DNA from: Pseudomonadota bacterium
GTDB lineage: Bacteria; Pseudomonadota; Alphaproteobacteria; Rhizobiales; Pleomorphomonadaceae
Assembly (NCBI GenBank): GCA_023436885.1
Contig: JAEZHI010000004.1
Coordinates: forward strand, 558,001 to 622,000
Direction: 5' to 3'
DNA: 64,000 nt
The position numbers and the translations under genes were made by a program. The first letter of the stretch is position 1. Each line of letters starts with the position of its first letter. Positions 41,003 to 50,764 of the stretch are shown in pieces. A model generated the notes under the pieces. That model saw nothing but the letters and a program-made list of their open reading frames with translations. It was not told the origin of the DNA and ran no database searches.

Positions 41003-43747
41003 TTATTCCTCGGCTTCATTTTCCTCGCCGATGTCGGAAATGTGCTCCACCGACACCACCTTCTCGCCCTCGCCCGTATTGAAGATACGGACGCCCTTCG
41101 AGGCGCGCGAGACGATGCGAATCTGGCCAACCGGCACACGGATCAACTGACCACCATCGGAAACCAGCATAATCTGATCGGTCGGCTCCACCGGGAAAGC
41201 GGCCACCAGCTTGCCGATCTCGTCAAGCTTGCTCTGGTCGGTTGCCTTGATTCCTTTGCCACCGCGTCCGGAGATGCGGAACTCGAAGGACGAAGAACGC
41301 TTGCCATAGCCCTGCTCGTTTACCGTCAGTACGAACTGCTGGGCCAACATCATCTCGGCATAACGATCCGACGACAGCGAATCGATGCCGTTGCCCTCCT
41401 CTTCAGCGTCGTCGGCTGCGACATCCTCGACCTCGGCCTCTTCATCGCCCGCCAAACGCTGCTCTGCCGCCCACTGCTTCTGGAAAGCGGTGCGCTCTGC
41501 CGGGCTGGCATCGAAATGCCGGAGAATGGTCATGGAAATGAGTTCGTCGCCATCGGCGAGCGAAATGCCGCGCACGCCGGTGGAATCGCGTCCCTTGAAG
41601 ACGCGCACGTCACCAACCGAGAAGCGGATGCACTGACCGAGCGCCGACACCAACAGGAAGTCGTCGTCCTCCGTGCAGGTCTCGACGCCGACAATGCCAT
41701 CCGCCTCGTCGTCGAACTTCATCGCGATCTTGCCGTTGCGGTTCACCTGCGTGAAATCGCTGAGCTTGTTGCGGCGAACCGTTCCCAAGCGGGTTGCAAA
41801 CACCACGTCGAGATCGGACCAAGTCCGCTCGTCCTCAGGCAGGGCAAGAATGGAAGTGATGCGCTCGCCATCCTGCAGCGGCAGAATGTTCTTGATGAAC
41901 TTGCCACGCGACTGCGGCGTTCCGAGCGGCAGACGCCATACCTTGAGCTTGTAGGCAATACCGCGCGAGGAGAAGAACAGCACCGGTGCATGCGTCGAAG
42001 CGATGAATAGGCGGGTGACGAAATCTTCTTCCTTCGTCGCCATGCCGGAACGGCCCTTGCCGCCACGATTCTGTGCCCGATACTGAGACAACGGCACGCG
42101 CTTGATGTAGCCCTCGTGAGAAACGGTGACCACCATCTCCTCACGAGCAATGAGATCCTCGTCCTCCATATCCGCGTCGGATTCGACGATCTCGGTACGG
42201 CGTGGCGTGGCATAGGCCGTCTTGATCTCAAGAAGCTCATTGCGGATGATTTCCAGCACACGATCGCGAGACGCGAGGATTTCAAGGTAGCCCTTGATCT
42301 CTTCGGCCAGCTGATTGAGCTCGTCGGAAATCTCTTCACGGCCGAGCGCAGTGAGGCGCTGCAGACGCAGGTCAAGAATGGCGCGAGCCTGTTCTTCCGA
42401 GAGGTTGTACGTGCCGTCCTCGTTCATCTCGTGTCGCGGATCGTCAATGAGACGGATTAACGCCTCGACATCAGCGGCAGGCCAACGACGGGTCATCAGC
42501 TGTTCACGGGCAACGGCCGGATCGGGCGCGTTGCGGATGACCGAGATCACCTCGTCGATGTTTGCCACCGCAATGGCGAGACCGACCAAGATGTGCGCAC
42601 GATCGCGCGCCTTGCCGAGCAGGAACCTGGTCCGGCGGGTTACCACCACCTCACGGAAGGCGATGAACGCGTTCAAGACATCCTTGAGGTTCATCAGCTG
42701 TGGGCGACCGCCGTTCAGGGCCACCATGTTGACGCCGAATGACGTCTGCAGCTGCGAGAAGCGGTAAAGCTGGTTGAGCACCACGTCGGCAACAGCGTCG
42801 CGCTTCAGCTCGATGACGACACGGATTCCGTCGCGCGAGCTCTCGTCGCGCAGGTCGGCGATGCCCTCGACGCGCTTCTCGCGCACCAGCTCGGCAATCT
42901 TCTCGACCATCACCGACTTGTTCACCTGATAGGGAATCTCGGTGACGATGAGGGCTTCGCGATCCTTGCGGATCTGCTCGATGGCAACGCGGCTGCGCAT
43001 GATGACCGAGCCGCGTCCGGTCATGAAGGCCTGGCGGATACCGGAGCGTCCGAGGATCATGGCGCCCGTCGGGAAGTCCGGACCGGGGATGACCTCCATC
43101 AGCTCTTCGATGTCGATCTCCGGATTGTCCATCACGCGGATGGTGGCATCGACCACTTCGCCGAGGTTGTGCGAAGGGATGTTGGTCGCCATGCCCACCG
43201 CGATACCGCCGGAACCGTTGACCAGCAGATTGGGGAAGCGAGCCGGCAGGACCGAAGGCTCGCGCTCGGACCCGTCGTAGTTGGGATTGAAATCGACGGT
43301 GTCCTTGTCGAGGTCTTCGGTCAGCGCCTGCGCGACCTTCTCGAGGCGCACTTCAGTATAACGCATGGCGGCGGCGCTATCGCCGTCGATGGAACCAAAG
43401 TTGCCCTGCCCGTCGACGAGCGGCAGCCGCATGGAGAACGGCTGGGCCATACGTACCAAGGCGTCGTAGATCGAGCTGTCGCCATGCGGATGGTATTTAC
43501 CGATGACGTCACCGACCACGCGCGCCGACTTGCGATACGGCTTGTTCCAGTCGTAGCCGTTTTCGCTCATCGAATAGAGGATACGGCGATGAACAGGCTT
43601 GAGGCCGTCGCGCACATCCGGCAGAGCGCGCGACACGATCACGCTCATCGCGTAATCGAGATAGCTGCGCTTCATTTCCTCGATGATCGACACCGGCTTG
43701 ATGTCGGTCGGCTCGGCACCGTCTGGTGTCTTCGTCTCTTCAGCCAA
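41003..43747 (-). CDS. gyrA: DNA gyrase subunit A
   Basis: GyrA is the DNA-cutting subunit of gyrase. The 914-residue protein has the catalytic Tyr Y130 in AAMRYTEVRLEK. The quinolone-resistance region HPHGDSSIYDALVRMAQ has Ser and Asp at the positions equal to E. coli S83 and D87 (S91, D95), so no classic resistance change is seen. The C-terminal domain has a GyrA-box-like QNRGGKGRSG and, near residues 765-795, an acidic insert rich in Glu and Asp. The start MAEETK at 43747 fits. Confidence 0.98.
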   Translation of the reverse strand: MAEETKTPDGAEPTDIKPVSIIEEMKRSYLDYAMSVIVSRALPDVRDGLKPVHRRILYSMSENGYDWNKPYRKSARVVGDVIGKYHPHGDSSIYDALVRMAQPFSMRLPLVDGQGNFGSIDGDSAAAMRYTEVRLEKVAQALTEDLDKDTVDFNPNYDGSEREPSVLPARFPNLLVNGSGGIAVGMATNIPSHNLGEVVDATIRVMDNPEIDIEELMEVIPGPDFPTGAMILGRSGIRQAFMTGRGSVIMRSRVAIEQIRKDREALIVTEIPYQVNKSVMVEKIAELVREKRVEGIADLRDESSRDGIRVVIELKRDAVADVVLNQLYRFSQLQTSFGVNMVALNGGRPQLMNLKDVLNAFIAFREVVVTRRTRFLLGKARDRAHILVGLAIAVANIDEVISVIRNAPDPAVAREQLMTRRWPAADVEALIRLIDDPRHEMNEDGTYNLSEEQARAILDLRLQRLTALGREEISDELNQLAEEIKGYLEILASRDRVLEIIRNELLEIKTAYATPRRTEIVESDADMEDEDLIAREEMVVTVSHEGYIKRVPLSQYRAQNRGGKGRSGMATKEEDFVTRLFIASTHAPVLFFSSRGIAYKLKVWRLPLGTPQSRGKFIKNILPLQDGERITSILALPEDERTWSDLDVVFATRLGTVRRNKLSDFTQVNRNGKIAMKFDDEADGIVGVETCTEDDDFLLVSALGQCIRFSVGDVRVFKGRDSTGVRGISLADGDELISMTILRHFDASPAERTAFQKQWAAEQRLAGDEEAEVEDVAADDAEEEGNGIDSLSSDRYAEMMLAQQFVLTVNEQGYGKRSSSFEFRISGRGGKGIKATDQSKLDEIGKLVAAFPVEPTDQIMLVSDGGQLIRVPVGQIRIVSRASKGVRIFNTGEGEKVVSVEHISDIGEENEAEE

Positions 43748-44035
43748 TGACTTAAACTTCCTGAACTACTCCGACCCCCAGTCGAATGATCGCGGGCGTC
43801 AAGGATTGTCTTTCGGGTCTCATCGTCCGATCGGAAAACGCTTCCGCCCTTGCGAGCGGGTCTTCCGAATATGCTTCGTTCTAGCCGATTCTGGCGGTAG
43901 AAGCCATGGACAGCCCCCCTCGTCAACAGGCATCGATCAGAGCGAATTTCACCTTTCACATCAAATGATTATTCGGGCTTTTTATTGGCGATCCGACACC
44001 ATCCGGAAACTTTCCAAAACTTCTCCAAAAAACGA
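43748..44035. other. gyrA upstream region
   Basis: About 290 bases lie between gyrA and the terminator of the nitroreductase gene. Apart from the candidate promoter at 43898-43926, no gene or clear structure is seen. A plus-strand frame that crosses this stretch looks like a chance frame. Confidence 0.4.
43898..43926 (-). promoter_or_regulatory. Candidate gyrA promoter
   Basis: On the minus strand TTGACG (43926-43921) and CTTCTA (43903-43898) are 17 bases apart, about 150 bases upstream of the gyrA ATG. The -35 box is good and the -10 box is poor. Confidence 0.3.
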
Positions 44036-44068
44036 AGCGCCCGCGGTCCTAAATGGAGAGCGGGCGCT
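44027..44068 (-). terminator. Rho-independent terminator of the nitroreductase gene
   Basis: On the minus strand AGCGCCCGC (44068-44060), a 15-base loop, and GCGGGCGCT (44044-44036) form a 9-bp stem, followed by TCG and a run of six T. It stands 18 bases after the nitroreductase stop. Confidence 0.8.
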
Positions 44069-44086
44069 GCTGTTTTGGCGTTCGCG

Positions 44087-44728
44087 TCAACGAATTTCGG
44101 TCACGAACTTTTCGCGCGGACGGCGCACCTTCTTGAGGTTGACCAGCCAGTCCTTGTCCGCCTCGCGGTAGCCAAGAGGCAGGATGGTTACCGACCGCAG
44201 ACCGCGCGCCCGAAGACCGAGCAGCTCGTCAAGCGCATCGGCGTCGAAGCCTTCCATCGGGGTTGCGTCAACCTCCTGCATCGCCGCTTCGGCAATGGCG
44301 AGGCCGAAGCCGATATAGGCCTGTCGGGCCGCATGCTCGAAATTGGTACGGGCATCGCGCGGAACATAGGCGCCGAGCAAGCGCTGGCGATAGGCGTTCC
44401 AGTTCGTCAAACGCTCACCATCGAGGTTCCGCTCGGCAACCACATAGTCGAACGCCTCGTTGATGCGATCTGCCGTGTAGGTGTCCCATGCGGCGAAGAC
44501 CAGGAGATGCGACGCATCGACCACCTGCGCCTGACCGCTGGCGATCGGCAGGATCTTGGCCTTGATGTTCTTGTTGGTGATGACGAGCAGCTCGTAGGGC
44601 TGAAGGCCGCTCGACGTCGGAGCAAGGCGGGCAGCTTCGATGATTCGTTCGACCTTGTCCTGCGGCACGACACGGGCCGGATCGAACTTCTTGGTGGCGT
44701 AGCGCCAGTTGAGCTTTTCAAGGAGCAT
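44087..44728 (-). CDS. Nitroreductase family NAD(P)H-dependent oxidoreductase
   Basis: This 213-residue FMN enzyme of the NfsB-like group has LLEKLNWRYATKKFDPARVV at the start, IIEAARLAPTSSGLQPYELLVI for FMN binding, and ATPMEGFDADALDELLGLRARGL with LPLGYREADKDWL at the end. It should reduce nitro compounds, quinones or dihydropteridine-like substrates. It is a single gene with its own terminator. Confidence 0.92.
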   Translation of the reverse strand: MLLEKLNWRYATKKFDPARVVPQDKVERIIEAARLAPTSSGLQPYELLVITNKNIKAKILPIASGQAQVVDASHLLVFAAWDTYTADRINEAFDYVVAERNLDGERLTNWNAYRQRLLGAYVPRDARTNFEHAARQAYIGFGLAIAEAAMQEVDATPMEGFDADALDELLGLRARGLRSVTILPLGYREADKDWLVNLKKVRRPREKFVTEIR

Positions 44729-44885
44729 GAAGGGATCCTGAGGTAAGAACTATGGCCGCGGCAAACCTTGCGCCGACAACGTAAGGAGGGAGAGGCTCGC
44801 GGCAGAGATCGACACTCACCCGGCGCCGGATGACAATTCAACGCCAAGAGTAAGAAGTCACCGAGAAGTGACCGCGGAGCGCGGC

Positions 44886-46292
44886 TTAATCCTTCTTGTC
44901 ATATGGATTATCGCCGCCAGAGCGCATCTGGACGCGGATCGGCGTGCCCGGCATCTCGAATGTCTCGCGAAGGCCGTTGGAGAGATAGCGCATGTAGCTC
45001 TCCGGCATGGCCTCGGGACGCGAACCGAAGATGATGAACATTGGCGGCCTGGTCTTGGCCTGCGTGATGTAACGAATCTTCAGGCGCCGCCCCGCAACCG
45101 CCGGGGGCGGATGATGTTCGATGAGGCCGGTCAGCCAGCGATTGAGGCGCCCCGTGGAGATGCGCGTGTTCCAGACGTCGTAGGCGCGCATCACGGCCTG
45201 CATCAGCTTGTCGATGCCTTGACCGTTGAGACCGGACAGCGTGACCAGTTCCACACCGCGCACCTGCGGCAGAAGCCGTTCGCACTCCTCGCGCAGCTCC
45301 TTGAGCTTGGTGGCGCGGTCCTCGACCAAGTCCCACTTGTTGAGAGCAATCACAAGGGCCCGCCCCTCGCGCACAATCAGATCGACGATGTGCAGGTCCT
45401 GCTTCTCGAACGGGATGGTGGCGTCGAGCAACACGACGACAACTTCCGCAAACTTGATCGAACGCAGGGCATCCGCCACCGAAAGCTTCTCGAGCTTCTC
45501 CTGCACGCGCGCCTTGCGACGAAGTCCGGCAGTATCGAACAGCTTCACCTCACGATCACGCCACACCCAATCGACGGAAATCGAGTCGCGGGTGATGCCG
45601 GCCTCGGGGCCGGTCAACAAACGGTCTTCGCCAATCATTCGGTTGATCAGTGTCGACTTGCCCGCGTTGGGACGTCCGGTCACTGTCACACGCAACGGCC
45701 GCTGCAGCTGCGGCTCGACCAGATTTCCGTCCTCGTCGACGTCGAGGTTGACGACTGCCTCTTCGCTGTCGGGTTCGGCAAAGCCCAGGCGCCCTTCAAG
45801 AGCTTCGCGTACCGCGTCGTAGAGATCGGCCATGCCCTGGCCATGTTCGGCCGAGATTGCAATCGCCTCGCCTAACCCCAACTCGTAAGCTTCCATGAGG
45901 CCCGTCTCGATGCCGCGCCCCTCAGCCTTGTTGGCGACGAGAATGACTTCCCGGTCCATGCGCCGGATCATGTCGGAGAAATGCTTGTCCAGCGGCGTAA
46001 TGCCTGCCCGGGCGTCGTAAAGGAACAGGATGGCATCGGCGTCGCGGATGGCCATTTCCGTCTGGGCGCGCATGCGGCCTTCGAGCGATTCAGGATCCGC
46101 CTCTTCAAGGCCGGCCGTATCGATCACCTGAAAGACAAGATCGCCTAAACGACCGTTACCGACGCGGCGATCACGCGTCACGCCCGGCGTGTCGTCGACC
46201 AGCGCCAGTTTCTTGCCGACGAGGCGATTGAAGAGCGTGGACTTGCCGACATTCGGGCGGCCGACGAGAGCGACGGTCGGTTGCTCGGACAT
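44886..46292 (-). CDS. der: Ribosome biogenesis GTPase Der (EngA)
   Basis: Der has two GTPase domains in tandem and a C-terminal KH-like domain and helps mature the 50S subunit. The first P-loop is GRPNVGKSTLFNRL near 10-23 with DTPGVTRDRR; the second is GRPNAGKSTLINRM near 211-224 with DTAGLRRKARV. The KH-like end has QAKTRPPMFIIFGSRPEAMPESYMRYL. Start ATG 46292 has GGAAG upstream; 468 residues fits the family. Confidence 0.97.
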   Translation of the reverse strand: MSEQPTVALVGRPNVGKSTLFNRLVGKKLALVDDTPGVTRDRRVGNGRLGDLVFQVIDTAGLEEADPESLEGRMRAQTEMAIRDADAILFLYDARAGITPLDKHFSDMIRRMDREVILVANKAEGRGIETGLMEAYELGLGEAIAISAEHGQGMADLYDAVREALEGRLGFAEPDSEEAVVNLDVDEDGNLVEPQLQRPLRVTVTGRPNAGKSTLINRMIGEDRLLTGPEAGITRDSISVDWVWRDREVKLFDTAGLRRKARVQEKLEKLSVADALRSIKFAEVVVVLLDATIPFEKQDLHIVDLIVREGRALVIALNKWDLVEDRATKLKELREECERLLPQVRGVELVTLSGLNGQGIDKLMQAVMRAYDVWNTRISTGRLNRWLTGLIEHHPPPAVAGRRLKIRYITQAKTRPPMFIIFGSRPEAMPESYMRYLSNGLRETFEMPGTPIRVQMRSGGDNPYDKKD

Positions 46293-46374
46293 GTTCGAGA
46301 CTTCCTTCAATAGACATTGCGGCGCCGGACCAACCGATCCGCCGCCGCCCATCCGTTTTCTTATGACGCCGTGA

Positions 46375-47748
46375 TCAGTTCACAGCGATGAGCGTACCAT
46401 CTCCGGCCAGAACCATCATCTTGCCAGAGCTAAGAATGGGCGCAATAGCGCCGCTGAAACCAATTTCGGTCGTGACATCGAGCGCACCAGTGACCGCATC
46501 CACCGAGGCAATTCGCCCATCGTTGGACGTCGCCCACAGCTTGCCAGCTGCCATCACCGGTCCGGCCCAAGAGCCCTTGCGGTTGGATGACGGCTTGAGC
46601 GGCAAGGTCTGAGCCCAGATGACCTTGCCCGTCTTGAGATCGAAGGCGATCATCCGGTTTTCGAGATCGATGAGGAATAGACTGCCGCCGGAAACAATTG
46701 GCGTTTCGGCGCTGCCGATAGGCTGCTGCCAACGGATATCGCCCGTTTTGAGATCGATTGCCACAAGCGAGCCACCGATACCGGTGGCATAGACGGCATC
46801 GCCGTGAATGACGGGACTCGCCGAAGCATCACGCAAACCGGTGATGGCTGAAATGGAGCTGCTCCCTGTGATCGAAGCTTGCCACTTAGCAGCTCCCGTC
46901 GCCAGATCGAACGCCTGGATCTGCCCTGCTGATCCAGCTACAACAACCGTATCTGCGGAAATTGCTGCACTTCCGGCGCCGACGAGCGAGGCACCAGAAA
47001 CTTCAGTTGAGGCGCGCCAACCAGTGGCGCCTGTGGTGGCATCGAATGCCTGAACAACCCCCGACTGCGCGGTAACAATCACTTTGCCGCCGCCGACCGC
47101 CGGCGCCGAGCGGGCCGGGGCATCGAGCTTAACGCGCCAAATGATCGAACTCGTCGAAGCATCGATGGCAACGAGCTCTCCGTAACCCGTCGCCGCATAG
47201 ACGCGCCCGCCAGCAACCGCCAGACCACCACCACCCACCGGATCGCTCGACCCGGACGGATACACACCGACGTGCCACGTGGCACCGCTGTTTGCCACCT
47301 TGAAGCCGGACACAACGCCCGCCGCATCATAGACATAGACGATACCGTCGGCCGCAACGGGACGGGCCGAGATACCTCTCCCCTTGCTGGTCGACAACCC
47401 CATCATGTCGCTGCCGAATCCGGACTTTCCGCCCTTCATCGACCAGTAGTGAACACCCTGCAGAGCACCAGCAACGTTACCTGGATCGTTGGTAGCAGTA
47501 CCACCGGGCTGTGACCAGGCGACAAGCGCCGTGGGCACCCCTATAACCGCGCGCCCGTTGGTAATGCCACGGGTCGGATCGGAAACCGCCAGAATCGACG
47601 TACGGTTACCCTCCGCGATAGGATGATCCTTCTTGAACGGATTGAGCGAAGAAATGGAATCCATCGCCGAATCCGAACCGCAACCACTAACCGTAGCCGC
47701 AACAGCAAGCACGAGAGCGACAGAGGAAACGCGCGACAAGGTATTCAT
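46375..47748 (-). CDS. bamB: Outer membrane assembly lipoprotein BamB
   Basis: BamB is a beta-propeller lipoprotein of the outer membrane protein assembly complex. The protein of about 457 residues has a lipoprotein signal (MNTLSRVSSVALVLAVAATV, lipobox VSGC) and PQQ-like propeller repeats such as GRVYAATGYGELVAIDASTS and GSLVAIDLKTGDIRWQQPIG. ATG 47748 overlaps the stop of the upstream TPR gene (ATGA). The pair before der is the common order in Alphaproteobacteria. Confidence 0.93.
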   Translation of the reverse strand: MNTLSRVSSVALVLAVAATVSGCGSDSAMDSISSLNPFKKDHPIAEGNRTSILAVSDPTRGITNGRAVIGVPTALVAWSQPGGTATNDPGNVAGALQGVHYWSMKGGKSGFGSDMMGLSTSKGRGISARPVAADGIVYVYDAAGVVSGFKVANSGATWHVGVYPSGSSDPVGGGGLAVAGGRVYAATGYGELVAIDASTSSIIWRVKLDAPARSAPAVGGGKVIVTAQSGVVQAFDATTGATGWRASTEVSGASLVGAGSAAISADTVVVAGSAGQIQAFDLATGAAKWQASITGSSSISAITGLRDASASPVIHGDAVYATGIGGSLVAIDLKTGDIRWQQPIGSAETPIVSGGSLFLIDLENRMIAFDLKTGKVIWAQTLPLKPSSNRKGSWAGPVMAAGKLWATSNDGRIASVDAVTGALDVTTEIGFSGAIAPILSSGKMMVLAGDGTLIAVN

Positions 47749-48422
47749 CCGGCAGCTCCATTGTCTGCGGTGCCAGACTCGGAGACAGCCAGATCGCGAA
47801 GGATGCGGGCACGAGCGCGCACGTCGGACGGGGTCGTGGGATCGTCCGTCAGCTTGCGAGCTTCCTCGCTCACGCCCTTCCAATCCTCGGCTCTGACAGA
47901 GGCCAGCGCGATGATTTCACGAGCGGCGTAACGCCACGGTGAGATATCGTTATTATAGCCGGACACGCGCGCCTTGATCTGCTCCGGATTCTCGCGATCG
48001 ACGGCAATGAGCGCGGCGCGAATGGCAGCAAGGTCACGGAACGCTTGGTCGGCACGAGATGCCTTGGAAAGGTCTTCGAAAGTTGCCAGCGCGTTATCGG
48101 TCTCGCCCATCGCGGCATGTTCGGACGCGGCCCGGAAGCGCGCTAGCAACTGGTACTGCATAGGCGCGCTGGCAGCGTAGACGGCCAGCGACTCGGCAAG
48201 CGCCTTGTGATCACCGGCCTTGGCAGAGGCAAGAACCTGGGAGTAAGCGTCACCCGCGGCGTTGGCGCGGCTTGTCGCCCAATAGTCGTATCCTCGCCAG
48301 GCAGCCGTTACGGCGACGATAATGCCCGCCGCGACATAAACTGCCCAACCATAACGCTTCCAAAGGCCCGTGAGCCGGTCGCGGCGCAGATCTTCGCCGA
48401 CTTCGTCGAAAATATCAGACAT
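47745..48422 (-). CDS. YfgM-like tetratricopeptide protein
   Basis: This protein of about 225 residues has a short cytosolic N-terminus (MSDIFDEVGEDLRRDRLTGL), one membrane helix (YGWAVYVAAGIIVAVTAAWRG) and a periplasmic TPR-like domain. This is the layout of YfgM, the ancillary SecYEG subunit encoded next to bamB in many bacteria. GGATGGAAG precedes ATG 48422. It is coupled to bamB by a 4-base overlap, so it probably acts in export or outer membrane assembly. Confidence 0.88.
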   Translation of the reverse strand: MSDIFDEVGEDLRRDRLTGLWKRYGWAVYVAAGIIVAVTAAWRGYDYWATSRANAAGDAYSQVLASAKAGDHKALAESLAVYAASAPMQYQLLARFRAASEHAAMGETDNALATFEDLSKASRADQAFRDLAAIRAALIAVDRENPEQIKARVSGYNNDISPWRYAAREIIALASVRAEDWKGVSEEARKLTDDPTTPSDVRARARILRDLAVSESGTADNGAAG

Positions 48423-48565
48423 CTTCCATCCACTACCGGTCCGCGACACCACGGCACAAGGCTTAGGCACACGGTTGCGCCACCCGATCCAGCGCACGTC
48501 ACCGACGCCGTTTACAGCCTTTTTTACCCAGACGCCACTTCTTCATTCACGCGATGACACGCCGC

Positions 48566-49141
48566 TCACAAGAGCGGCACACCAATCAACCAATCGTGCA
48601 GCACGAACAAGAACAAAGCCCACAAGAGAAGGCCTGTTGCCACGGCGATCCAGTCGCCCTTCGGGTCGACGGCCGCTTGCGGCCTGTCGTTCATCGGGCG
48701 TGCGATCAGGGAGAACCGAGCCATCAAAGTCCAGACAAAGAATGTGGACGCCAGCGTCACTCCCGCCAGCGTTCCAATCACCAGGGCATGCGCCACGGAC
48801 CACAGCGTTACGGACGCGAGCATGGGGTGACGAACAAAGCGACCGATGCGCGTCGGCACCGGAAAGAAGGACGCGATCAGTAACGGCCAGGCCACTGCCA
48901 TCAGCAGGAACGCAAAATGGCGCGCCCAAACCGGCGGCGCGAAAAGGACGACGGGATCCTGCCGTGCGAGACCATATCCATAGACGATAAGAACGAACCC
49001 GACGAGCGAGACAAGCGAATAGAGGCCTCGCCAGGGATTGTAGCCGATACGCTCGATTGCCGCGGCACGTAGGGCTGGAGCAGCAATGTAGATCGAATGC
49101 ATTCCTATGAAGAGTACAAGCCCCAGGATGAAAGCGGACAT
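48566..49141 (-). CDS. NnrU family membrane protein
   Basis: This 191-residue protein has about five membrane helices and the NnrU/isoprenylcysteine methyltransferase-like pattern LFIGMHSIYIAAPALRAAAIERIG, NPWRGLYSLVSLVGFVLIVYG and RFVRHPMLASVTLWSVAHALVIG, where RHP is the conserved motif. ATG 49141 follows GGAGATGCGTGGAA. NnrU was linked to nitric oxide metabolism in Rhodobacter, but most members are of unknown role and no denitrification gene is near. Confidence 0.85.
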   Translation of the reverse strand: MSAFILGLVLFIGMHSIYIAAPALRAAAIERIGYNPWRGLYSLVSLVGFVLIVYGYGLARQDPVVLFAPPVWARHFAFLLMAVAWPLLIASFFPVPTRIGRFVRHPMLASVTLWSVAHALVIGTLAGVTLASTFFVWTLMARFSLIARPMNDRPQAAVDPKGDWIAVATGLLLWALFLFVLHDWLIGVPLL

Positions 49142-49335
49142 TTCCACGCATCTCCAAAGCCAGAGCGAGTCTGGCGCACATAGCAAGACACGAGCCTACA
49201 GCGAGCTCTCTCCGGGGCGCACCGCCTGCCTCCGCACAAGTCGCCTAAAAAACACCAACCCTGGCAAATACATTGATGACCATAATCAATTAACGCTTGC
49301 ATGCAATACTACTTGGCACCTTTACGGGGGATGTC

Positions 49336-49914
49336 ATGTATCGCGTCTTCACCCTGTTTGGATTGTCTGTCTGCTTGGCAAGCGCACCGCAGGCCCAGGC
49401 AGCCACGATGGACGGCCCAAGCTTTGACAGCGTTCCGATGAGGCCGTCGCTTCCGCCGGGCGACATGCCCGATGAGTTGGCTATGACGCTGCCACCTGCG
49501 GCAGATATCGCAGAGGCACTTGGAGTCGGACCAACGACCCGGCAGGCACTCGGCCCAAAGGTCATGGTGCGCGTCGACATATCTAGCCAGACCATGACGG
49601 TCCTAGTGCGCGGAAAAGTCGTTTATGTCTGGAAGGTCTCGACAGCGAGAAGTGGCTACCGGACGCCGACCGGCTTCTGGACTCCATATAGAATGCACGT
49701 GATGTGGCATTCTCGGAAATATGACAACGCACCGATGCCACACTCGATCTTCTTCTATGAGGGGTTCGCCATCCACGCCACCCCTTATGTGGCGCGACTT
49801 GGCAAACCCGCTTCGCATGGCTGCGTACGGCTACACCCTGACAACGCCAGAACATTGTTTGAGCTCGCGCGGCAATACGGGCCATCTGCAGTCCGAGTCG
49901 CCATAGAGAAGTAG
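49336..49914 (+). CDS. L,D-transpeptidase (YkuD domain)
   Basis: This 192-residue exported enzyme should form 3-3 cross-links in peptidoglycan or attach proteins to it. The signal peptide ends near QAQA. The YkuD domain covers about residues 75-190 with the catalytic motif SHGCVRLHPDNA near 160-171 and an upstream His in FYEGFAIHATPYV. ATG 49336 has ACGGGGG upstream; the frame extends to 49297 without support. Confidence 0.9.
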   Translation: MYRVFTLFGLSVCLASAPQAQAATMDGPSFDSVPMRPSLPPGDMPDELAMTLPPAADIAEALGVGPTTRQALGPKVMVRVDISSQTMTVLVRGKVVYVWKVSTARSGYRTPTGFWTPYRMHVMWHSRKYDNAPMPHSIFFYEGFAIHATPYVARLGKPASHGCVRLHPDNARTLFELARQYGPSAVRVAIEK

Positions 49915-50594
49915 GTTGCACATCCAAGCGGCAACCAGTGGCGAATCTCGTCCGATATATTGCGAGCCCTTTCTCGCCGCGAAGCGGAACTGACATCCGC
50001 AACAGCGGCAGCGTCTATTTGCACCCGAGCAAAATGGGCAGCGAAAATCAGCAGTAGCAGGATTATCTATGACAACGCTGTCTCAGGCGTTGGATTATCC
50101 ATACCCAGAACCACAACTCGGGAAAACGATTCAATATCCCCTCGGTTTCTTCTGCCCTTGAAGAAACTTCGCCATAAGCGGCGTAGGGGTATTCACCTAC
50201 CCATTTTCGAGATCTTCGAAACAAAGCCCTCCGTTCCATAACCATCAGAGCCGTTAAAAAAAACTTTTGGCGGGCTTTAGTCCAGGTTTATGCTGCGCTG
50301 CAGCAAGGACTGATATATGAGGTTATCACATCAAAAACGACGTCATCCCATCGAAAAGGGGGCAAATTGGCGACAGACACCTCGTCTAAAGTCGCATTTC
50401 GGCCTCATTCGGCACCACAGGGGCCGCGCGTTTGAGCGGTCAATTGCTGCCGCGCGAAAACTGCATTCCTGACATGCACAGCCCCCTCTAGCCCCGCATG
50501 GCTCGTTCCCCTAAATGTCTCGGTGTCGAGAGCGAAGCGCAGCAGACGAAACACTGAAGAGCGCAGCGCCTCACAACCCGAATGGATGAATGAA
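49915..50594. other. Long intergenic region upstream of the DUF1127-hairpin locus
   Basis: About 680 bases contain no convincing gene. A small hairpin GTAGG-ggtattca-CCTAC lies near 50182-50199, and an A-rich stretch near 50254-50263 is followed by a T-rich one. The promoter of the DUF1127 locus should lie in the second half. I looked for heat-shock (RpoH) and general-stress (EcfG) sites and found no convincing match. Confidence 0.4.
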
Positions 50595-50744
50595 ATGCTG
50601 GACACCGTTGTCAACAAGCTCCGTAGCTACCGCAAGTATCAGGAGACCTATCGCGAGCTCTCCCGTCTGAGCGCTCGTGAGCTTGCCGACCTGGGCATCT
50701 CTCGCGGTGAGATCTCGAGCGTCGCCCGCAAGGCCACGCTCTGA
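50595..50744 (+). CDS. DUF1127 small protein (YjiS-like, CcaF1-like)
   Basis: This basic protein of 49 residues has the DUF1127 core SYRKYQETYRELSRLSARELADLGISRGEIS near residues 11-41. I prefer ATG 50595 because GGATGA stands 5 bases upstream; ATG 50586 would add three residues. Members of this family in Rhodobacter (CcaF1) and Agrobacterium are RNA-binding or regulatory small proteins. A row of nine hairpins with CCTCCTCCC loops starts 20 bases after the stop codon, the same context as ccaF1-CcsR. It is very likely co-transcribed with that array. Confidence 0.85.
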   Translation: MLDTVVNKLRSYRKYQETYRELSRLSARELADLGISRGEISSVARKATL

Positions 50745-50764
50745 CCCTTGAAATTAGGCTCGCC

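Noticed and set aside
43683..44171. Plus-strand frame of 162 codons over the gyrA start and its upstream region
   Set aside because: It overlaps the gyrA 5' end and a terminator, has no ribosome binding site and no recognisable protein pattern.
50157..50178. CTTGAA ... CCATAA as a heat-shock (RpoH) promoter for the DUF1127 locus
   Set aside because: The spacing between the two elements is far too short for an RpoH promoter and it lies over 400 bases upstream of the gene.
49960..50241. Plus-strand frame of 93 codons after the L,D-transpeptidase gene
   Set aside because: No ribosome binding site, no protein-like pattern, and composition typical of non-coding sequence.
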